NCBI GenBank assembly: GCA_002840685.1 | Contig: PHBU01000021.1 | Coordinates: forward strand, 1 to 64,000 | Direction of reading: 5' to 3' | Origin: Chloroflexi bacterium HGW-Chloroflexi-6 | GTDB taxonomy: Bacteria; Chloroflexota; Anaerolineae; Anaerolineales; Villigracilaceae | DNA length: 64,000 bases | Shown: positions 59,352 through 64,000 of the stretch, in pieces | Numbering within the stretch: position 1 is the first letter of the stretch | Layout of the letters: each line of letters starts with the position of its first letter | The notes under the pieces: generated by a model | What the model saw: the letters and a program-made list of their open reading frames with translations, nothing else | Database searches by the model: none | Told to the model about the DNA's origin: nothing | Translations under genes and position numbers: made by a program

Positions 59352-60574
59352 AACCGGGGTGGAAAGTTGAAAAGTTGGGCGATGTTTGCGATTTTTTTAA
59401 TGGCCTTTGGACGGGGAAAAAGCCCCCATTTATCAATGTTGGAGTCATCCGAAACACCAACTTTACAAAAGATTGCGAACTTGACGATAGTGATATTGTT
59501 TACCTTGATGTGGAGCAAGCACAATTCAGAAAAAGAAGCCTGCAATATGGCGACATTATTCTGGAGAAATCTGGCGGTGGCCCCAAACAACCTGTAGGGA
59601 GAGTTGTTATCTTTAATAAAGAAATCGGCGATTTTTCTTTCAGTAATTTCACATCGGCCATACGAATCAAAGATAAAAGCCGGTTAGATTTTCGTTTTTT
59701 GCACAGATATTTGTTTTCTGCTTATGTTTCTGGCGTAACAGAAAAAATGCAAAGCCATTCCACAGGTATTAGAAACCTGAAATTTGATGAGTATAAGCAA
59801 ATCCCTGTTCCAATTCCACCTCTCCCCGAACAACAGCGGATCGTGGCCGTGCTTGACGAGGCCTTTGCGTCCATTGCGCAGGTCAAAACCAACGTTGAGC
59901 GGAATTTGGTCAATGCGCGGGAGTTGTTTGAGTCGGTGTTGCGGGGAACATTTACTGGTTCAAAAAGCGAAAAGTGGCAAATAAAGAAATTGGGAGATGT
60001 TTGTTCTCTTATAACAGATGGGAAACATGGTGATTCGGAAAATGAAAGTAATTCGGGTTACTATTTTTTGAGTGCGAAAAATGTAAAAGATGGCACGTTG
60101 AGTTACGATGACGCAAGAGAAATTACGCGGAAAGATTTTGAAGAAACTCATAGAAGAACCAACTTAATGCCTTTTGATATTTGCATGGTAAACACTGGCG
60201 CAACCATTGGGAAAATTGCATTGGCTCCAGACGATCCCAAAACATTCCGAACAACTTTTCAAAAAAGCGTTGCGATTATCAAGCCTATACCTTCAATCGT
60301 TGAAAATACTTTTTGTTGTTATCATTTGAAATCTGATTTGGCAAAATTAGTAAAAGTGTCATCTGGTTCGGCCCAGAAAAATTTGCTAATTGGAGATATG
60401 AAGGATCATTTAGTTCGTATTCCCCCACTCGCTGAACAACGCGTCATCGTCGAAAGGCTGGATGCGCTGTCCGCAGAGACGGTGCGGCTGGAGGCGGTTT
60501 ACCGTCAGAAGGTCGCGGCGCTGGAGGAGTTGAAGAAGTCCGTGCTGCAAAGGGCGTTTGAAGGAAGTTTGTGA
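59348..60574 (+). CDS. hsdS: Type I restriction-modification specificity subunit
   Basis: The 408-aa protein has two target recognition domains, each followed by a conserved helix: PPLPEQQRIVAVLDEAF (about 157) and PPLAEQRVIVERLDAL (about 358). Each TRD reads half of a split DNA sequence, which cannot be deduced here. The first TRD region is AT-rich relative to the surroundings, as often found where TRDs are exchanged between strains. Confidence 0.93.
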   Translation: MKPGWKVEKLGDVCDFFNGLWTGKKPPFINVGVIRNTNFTKDCELDDSDIVYLDVEQAQFRKRSLQYGDIILEKSGGGPKQPVGRVVIFNKEIGDFSFSNFTSAIRIKDKSRLDFRFLHRYLFSAYVSGVTEKMQSHSTGIRNLKFDEYKQIPVPIPPLPEQQRIVAVLDEAFASIAQVKTNVERNLVNARELFESVLRGTFTGSKSEKWQIKKLGDVCSLITDGKHGDSENESNSGYYFLSAKNVKDGTLSYDDAREITRKDFEETHRRTNLMPFDICMVNTGATIGKIALAPDDPKTFRTTFQKSVAIIKPIPSIVENTFCCYHLKSDLAKLVKVSSGSAQKNLLIGDMKDHLVRIPPLAEQRVIVERLDALSAETVRLEAVYRQKVAALEELKKSVLQRAFEGSL

Positions 60575-60591
60575 ACACCCTTGATGATATA

Positions 60592-60620
60592 TTGTAAAAA
60601 TGAAAAAAAACTGATATATT
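60592..60620 (+). promoter_or_regulatory. Internal promoter before fic
   Basis: TTGTAA (60592-60597), a 17-nt A-rich spacer and TATATT (60615-60620) precede the fic ATG at 60630 by 9 nt, so the Fic and HsdR genes may be transcribed apart from hsdMS with almost no leader. Confidence 0.55.
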
Positions 60621-60629
60621 GAAGCGCAT

Positions 60630-61706
60630 ATGTCATTCGATCCAACATATCCTCACCCACTGGCGCTTTTGCCACCCCAAGCGCCTGTCTCCAATCGCGA
60701 TTTCGGCGATCTGCTGCTCAAAGCGCGCGTCGAACTGGCCGAACTCAAAGGCGCAAGCGGGCAAATTCCGAACCCGCTGTTGTTAATTGCGCCCATCGTC
60801 ATCCGTGAATCGGTCGCCAGTTCCAATATCGAAAATATCAACACTACCCTGGCTGATGTGCTGCAATGGCAGTTGTTCCCCGAATCCGAACAGCGCCCGC
60901 CCGATAAGGAAGTCCTGCGCTACCGTGAAGCCATGAATTGGGGCTTCAACAATTATGAAAAATACGCGCTCTCCTCGCGCCTGATTACGGGCATTCAAGC
61001 CCGTCTCATCTCTGATAGCAATGGTCAGTACCGCCGCGAGCAAAACCAAATCGCCAACCTTGCCAGCCGTGAAAGCCTGTACACGCCACCCATCGCCAGC
61101 AATATCCCCGCCCTGATCGGCAACTGGGAAAACTATGTCAACGCAACAGATGAGTCTATTGACCCATTGATTCGCGCCGCCATTGCCCATTATCAATTTG
61201 AAGCCATTCATCCTTTCCGTGATGGCAACGGCAGAACCGGGCGCATCCTGATGGTTTTGCAACTGATCCAAAGCGGCTTGCTCCAATTCCCTGTGTTATA
61301 TGTCAGCGGGTATATCAACCAGAACCGCTCAGAGTATTACCGCCGCCTGCTGGCTGTCACCACGGATGGAAAGTGGCACGAGTTTATTGAATACATGCTG
61401 ACGGGCTTTTATGAAAAAGCCAGGGAAACGCGCGAAGACCTGACCAAGATCACCAAGCTGTTGAGTGAAGTCAAAGAGCAGGTCAGGTCTGAAAATAAAA
61501 AAATCTACAGCGCCGATCTTGTCGAAGCGCTCTTCACCTACCCCGTCATCACGCCGACCAAACTTGCCAGTCAACTAAAGAAACATTACACCACCACCAG
61601 CAAATATTTGGCGCAACTGACAGAGATGGGCATTTTGCAGGAAGCCGTCGTTGGAAAATATCACTTGTTCGCCAATCATCAACTTCTCAAAATATTAAGC
61701 AAATAA
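60630..61706 (+). CDS. Fic-family protein within the RM locus
   Basis: The 358-aa protein has an N-terminal Fic_N-type region with the inhibitory pattern S-x3-E-N (SSNIEN), the catalytic motif HPFRDGNGRTGR (about residue 192) and a C-terminal winged-helix-like part (KLASQLKKHYTTTSKYLAQL). Fic enzymes add AMP or another nucleotide to proteins. Here it is between hsdS and hsdR, where it might regulate the RM system or act as a separate toxin-like component. Confidence 0.92.
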   Translation: MSFDPTYPHPLALLPPQAPVSNRDFGDLLLKARVELAELKGASGQIPNPLLLIAPIVIRESVASSNIENINTTLADVLQWQLFPESEQRPPDKEVLRYREAMNWGFNNYEKYALSSRLITGIQARLISDSNGQYRREQNQIANLASRESLYTPPIASNIPALIGNWENYVNATDESIDPLIRAAIAHYQFEAIHPFRDGNGRTGRILMVLQLIQSGLLQFPVLYVSGYINQNRSEYYRRLLAVTTDGKWHEFIEYMLTGFYEKARETREDLTKITKLLSEVKEQVRSENKKIYSADLVEALFTYPVITPTKLASQLKKHYTTTSKYLAQLTEMGILQEAVVGKYHLFANHQLLKILSK

Positions 61707-61707
61707 T

Positions 61708-64000
61708 ATGAACGAAGCCGAGACCCGAGCCGAACTGATTGACCCACAACTGCGCGCCAGCGGCTGGGGCGTGGTCGATGGTGCCAAAATCTTGCGCGAG
61801 CGGCATATCACGGCCGGCAAAGTCCAGGCCGGTGGGCGCGGCAAACCGCTCATTGCCGATTACATTCTGGTCTATCAAAACCGCCAGGTGGCCGTCATCG
61901 AAGCCAAAAGCGACCAGCGCCCGGTTGGTGAAGGTGTTGGTCAGGCCAAAAACTACGCCCAAAAACTCAATCTCAACTTCGCCTATGCTGCCAACGGCAA
62001 GGAAATCTACGAAATCAACATGCAGGGCGGCGAAGGCACGCTCGTCCAATTCCCAACCCCTGCCGAACTGTGGCAAAAAGCCTTTGCCGGCGCGCCGCGC
62101 AACAACTGGAACAACGCCTTCGACCGCATCCCCTACGAAGATGTCGACGGCAGCAAAGCCTCGCGCTACTACCAGGAAATCGCCGTTAACAACGTCATGG
62201 CCGCGATTGCCGAAAACAAAAACCGCATCCTGCTCACGCTCGCCACAGGCACCGGCAAAACCTTCATCGCCTTCCAGATCGTGTGGAAGTTGTTTCACAG
62301 CCGCTGGAATTTAATGCGGGATGCCGCCCGCCGCCCCCGCATCCTGTTTCTTGCGGACCGGAACATTCTCGCCGACCAGGCTTTTAACGCCTTCAACGCC
62401 TTCCCCGAAGACGCCCTGGTGCGCATCAAGCCGGATGCCATCCGCAAGCGTGGGCGCGTCCCCACCAACGGCAGCATCTTCTTTACCATTTTCCAGACCT
62501 TTATGTCCGGGCCGGGCGACACCCCCTATTTCGGCGAATACCCCAAAGATTACTTCGACTTGATCATCATCGACGAATGTCATCGCGGTGGGGCCAACGA
62601 TGAATCGAACTGGCGCGCCATCATGGATTACTTCTCTCCTGCTGTGCAGTTGGGCCTGACCGCCACCCCCAAACGCAAAGACAACGCCGATACCTATAAA
62701 TATTTCGGTGAACCGGTTTATATCTACTCGCTCAAAGAAGGCATCAACGACGGTTTCCTGACCCCCTTCAAAGTCCGCCATATCCAAACCACGTTGGATG
62801 AATACGTTTACACATCGGATGATACCGTCATCGAAGGGAAAATCGAAACCGGCAAAGTTTACAAAGAAGCCGACTTCAACCGCATCATCGAAATCAAAGA
62901 ACGTGAACGCAAGCGCGTCCAGCTTTTCATGGACGAAATCAACCAGTCCGAAAAAGCCCTGGTTTTCTGCGCCACGCAAGATCACGCCGCTGCCGTCCGC
63001 GATCTGATCAACCAGTACAAGAAAAGCAAAGACCCGCTCTACTGTGTCCGTGTCACCGCCAACGATGGTGGTTTGGGCGAGGAATACCTGCGCCAGTTCC
63101 AGGACAACGAACGCAGCATCCCCACCATTCTGACCACATCCCAAAAACTTTCCACCGGCGTCGATGCCCGCAACATCCGCAGCATCATCCTGATGCGCCC
63201 GGTCAACTCAATGATCGAGTTCAAGCAAATCATTGGGCGCGGCACGCGGTTGTTTGACGGCAAAGAATACTTCACCATTTATGATTTCGTGGATGCCTAC
63301 CACCACTTTGCCGACCCTGAATGGGATGGCGAACCGCTCGAACCAATCGAAAAGCCCAAAATTGGCGAGCCGCCGCGTCCGCCTTACGACGGGCCGCAGG
63401 AGCCGCCCGAACCGAGGCTAAAAATCAGGGTCAAATTGCGGGATGGCAAAGAGCGCGAAATCCAGCATATGGCCTCGACCATGTTTTACGATGCCAGCGG
63501 CAAACCGATCACTGCCGAAGAGTTCATGGAAAAACTCTTTGGAAAACTGCCCGAGTTTTTCAAAAACGAAGATGAGCTGCGCCGCATTTGGGCCAGTCCC
63601 ATCACCCGCCGCGCGCTGCTTGAAAAACTATCTGAAGCCGGCTTTGGCCGCGACCAACTGGCCCTGATGCAATCCCTGATCAACGCCGAAAACAGCGACC
63701 TGTTCGATGTACTCGAATACATTTACAACGGCGATTTCCAACCCATCTCGCGTGAAGTCCGTGTGGCCAAAGCCCAAAGCCAAATCTTTGCATCCCTGCG
63801 CAGCGAACAAAAAGAATTTATTGAGTTTGTCCTATCCAAATACATCGAAACCGGTGTGGAAGAATTGGACCAGGAAAAACTGCCATCCCTGCTAACGCTC
63901 AAATACAAAGCCATCGAAGATGCCAAGGAAATCCTGGGGACGGTTGAGACGATCAGGAATGTGTTCATCAATTTCCAGAAATTTTTATATCTGCAACCGG
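61708..64000 (+). CDS. hsdR: Type I restriction endonuclease subunit, 5' part
   Basis: From the ATG at 61708, right after fic, about 764 codons run to the window edge with no stop. The N-terminal nuclease region has the PD-(D/E)xK pattern around ADYILVYQNRQVAVIEAKS. Walker A is ATGTGKTF, the Walker B box is DECHRGG, and helicase motifs LGLTATPKR and IIGRGTRLF follow. HsdR cuts DNA after translocation. The C-terminal part that docks to HsdM lies outside the window. Confidence 0.95.
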   Translation, partial: MNEAETRAELIDPQLRASGWGVVDGAKILRERHITAGKVQAGGRGKPLIADYILVYQNRQVAVIEAKSDQRPVGEGVGQAKNYAQKLNLNFAYAANGKEIYEINMQGGEGTLVQFPTPAELWQKAFAGAPRNNWNNAFDRIPYEDVDGSKASRYYQEIAVNNVMAAIAENKNRILLTLATGTGKTFIAFQIVWKLFHSRWNLMRDAARRPRILFLADRNILADQAFNAFNAFPEDALVRIKPDAIRKRGRVPTNGSIFFTIFQTFMSGPGDTPYFGEYPKDYFDLIIIDECHRGGANDESNWRAIMDYFSPAVQLGLTATPKRKDNADTYKYFGEPVYIYSLKEGINDGFLTPFKVRHIQTTLDEYVYTSDDTVIEGKIETGKVYKEADFNRIIEIKERERKRVQLFMDEINQSEKALVFCATQDHAAAVRDLINQYKKSKDPLYCVRVTANDGGLGEEYLRQFQDNERSIPTILTTSQKLSTGVDARNIRSIILMRPVNSMIEFKQIIGRGTRLFDGKEYFTIYDFVDAYHHFADPEWDGEPLEPIEKPKIGEPPRPPYDGPQEPPEPRLKIRVKLRDGKEREIQHMASTMFYDASGKPITAEEFMEKLFGKLPEFFKNEDELRRIWASPITRRALLEKLSEAGFGRDQLALMQSLINAENSDLFDVLEYIYNGDFQPISREVRVAKAQSQIFASLRSEQKEFIEFVLSKYIETGVEELDQEKLPSLLTLKYKAIEDAKEILGTVETIRNVFINFQKFLYLQP

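Noticed and set aside
11119-63971. Long antisense frames inside narG, narH, hsdR and other genes
   Set aside because: They are shadows caused by codon bias; none has a ribosome binding site or recognisable motif.
1-64000. CRISPR arrays, rRNA genes and replication origin
   Set aside because: No regularly spaced repeats, rRNA-like sequence or DnaA-box cluster was seen.

Overview
The window looks like a chromosomal segment of a Chloroflexota (Anaerolineae-like) bacterium. This is inferred from moderate GC content, a Thr/Pro-rich lipoprotein of the kind common in that group, a carboxypeptidase Taq, several apparently leaderless promoters, and an anaerobic nitrate/nitrite respiration block with many uncharacterised membrane proteins. 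No rRNA or species marker is present, so the assignment is not firm.

Layout. 1-7.4 kb: the 5' end of a thermolysin-type peptidase, a MacAB-like export operon, a GNAT acetyltransferase, an M32 carboxypeptidase and a lipoprotein. 7.4-11 kb: an initiator tRNA followed by a small integrated-element remnant (two convergent tyrosine recombinases, two small helix-turn-helix proteins, an 81-bp tandem duplication at the convergent gene ends, and a strongly structured leader). 11-49 kb: the respiratory block. It holds a NirS-type cytochrome cd1 nitrite reductase with extra domains, narGHJI with a cytochrome c, an FmdE protein and a TDT/SLAC1-type channel, an NnrS protein and several other histidine-bearing membrane proteins. 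It also holds a heme O synthase operon, cytochromes b561 and c, four CRP/FNR-family regulators, an ABC exporter operon, and hemerythrin/DUF438 and DUF1858/DUF2249 proteins. 49-57 kb: a TetR-controlled operon of poorly known membrane proteins, a MITE-like element, and a MerR/aldo-keto reductase group carrying a gene remnant. 57-64 kb: a type I restriction-modification locus (hsdM, hsdS, fic, hsdR) running off the right edge.

How the parts fit. Nitrate reductase would make nitrite and NirS would reduce it to nitric oxide. No canonical NorB is visible. Instead there are several membrane proteins with paired histidines in predicted helices. The most striking has a three-fold internal repeat and shares an operon with heme O synthase. 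A palindrome with core GAC-AAAA-GTC lies at seven promoters (two of them divergent from one site) at the same distance from a -10-like hexamer, as expected of a CRP/FNR-type activator centred near -41.5. A second palindrome (TTGCG-N4-CGCAA) is placed the same way before the nirS and nar operons. I regard this apparent regulon and its unfamiliar membrane oxidoreductase candidates as the most interesting content. Its function is inferred, not shown.
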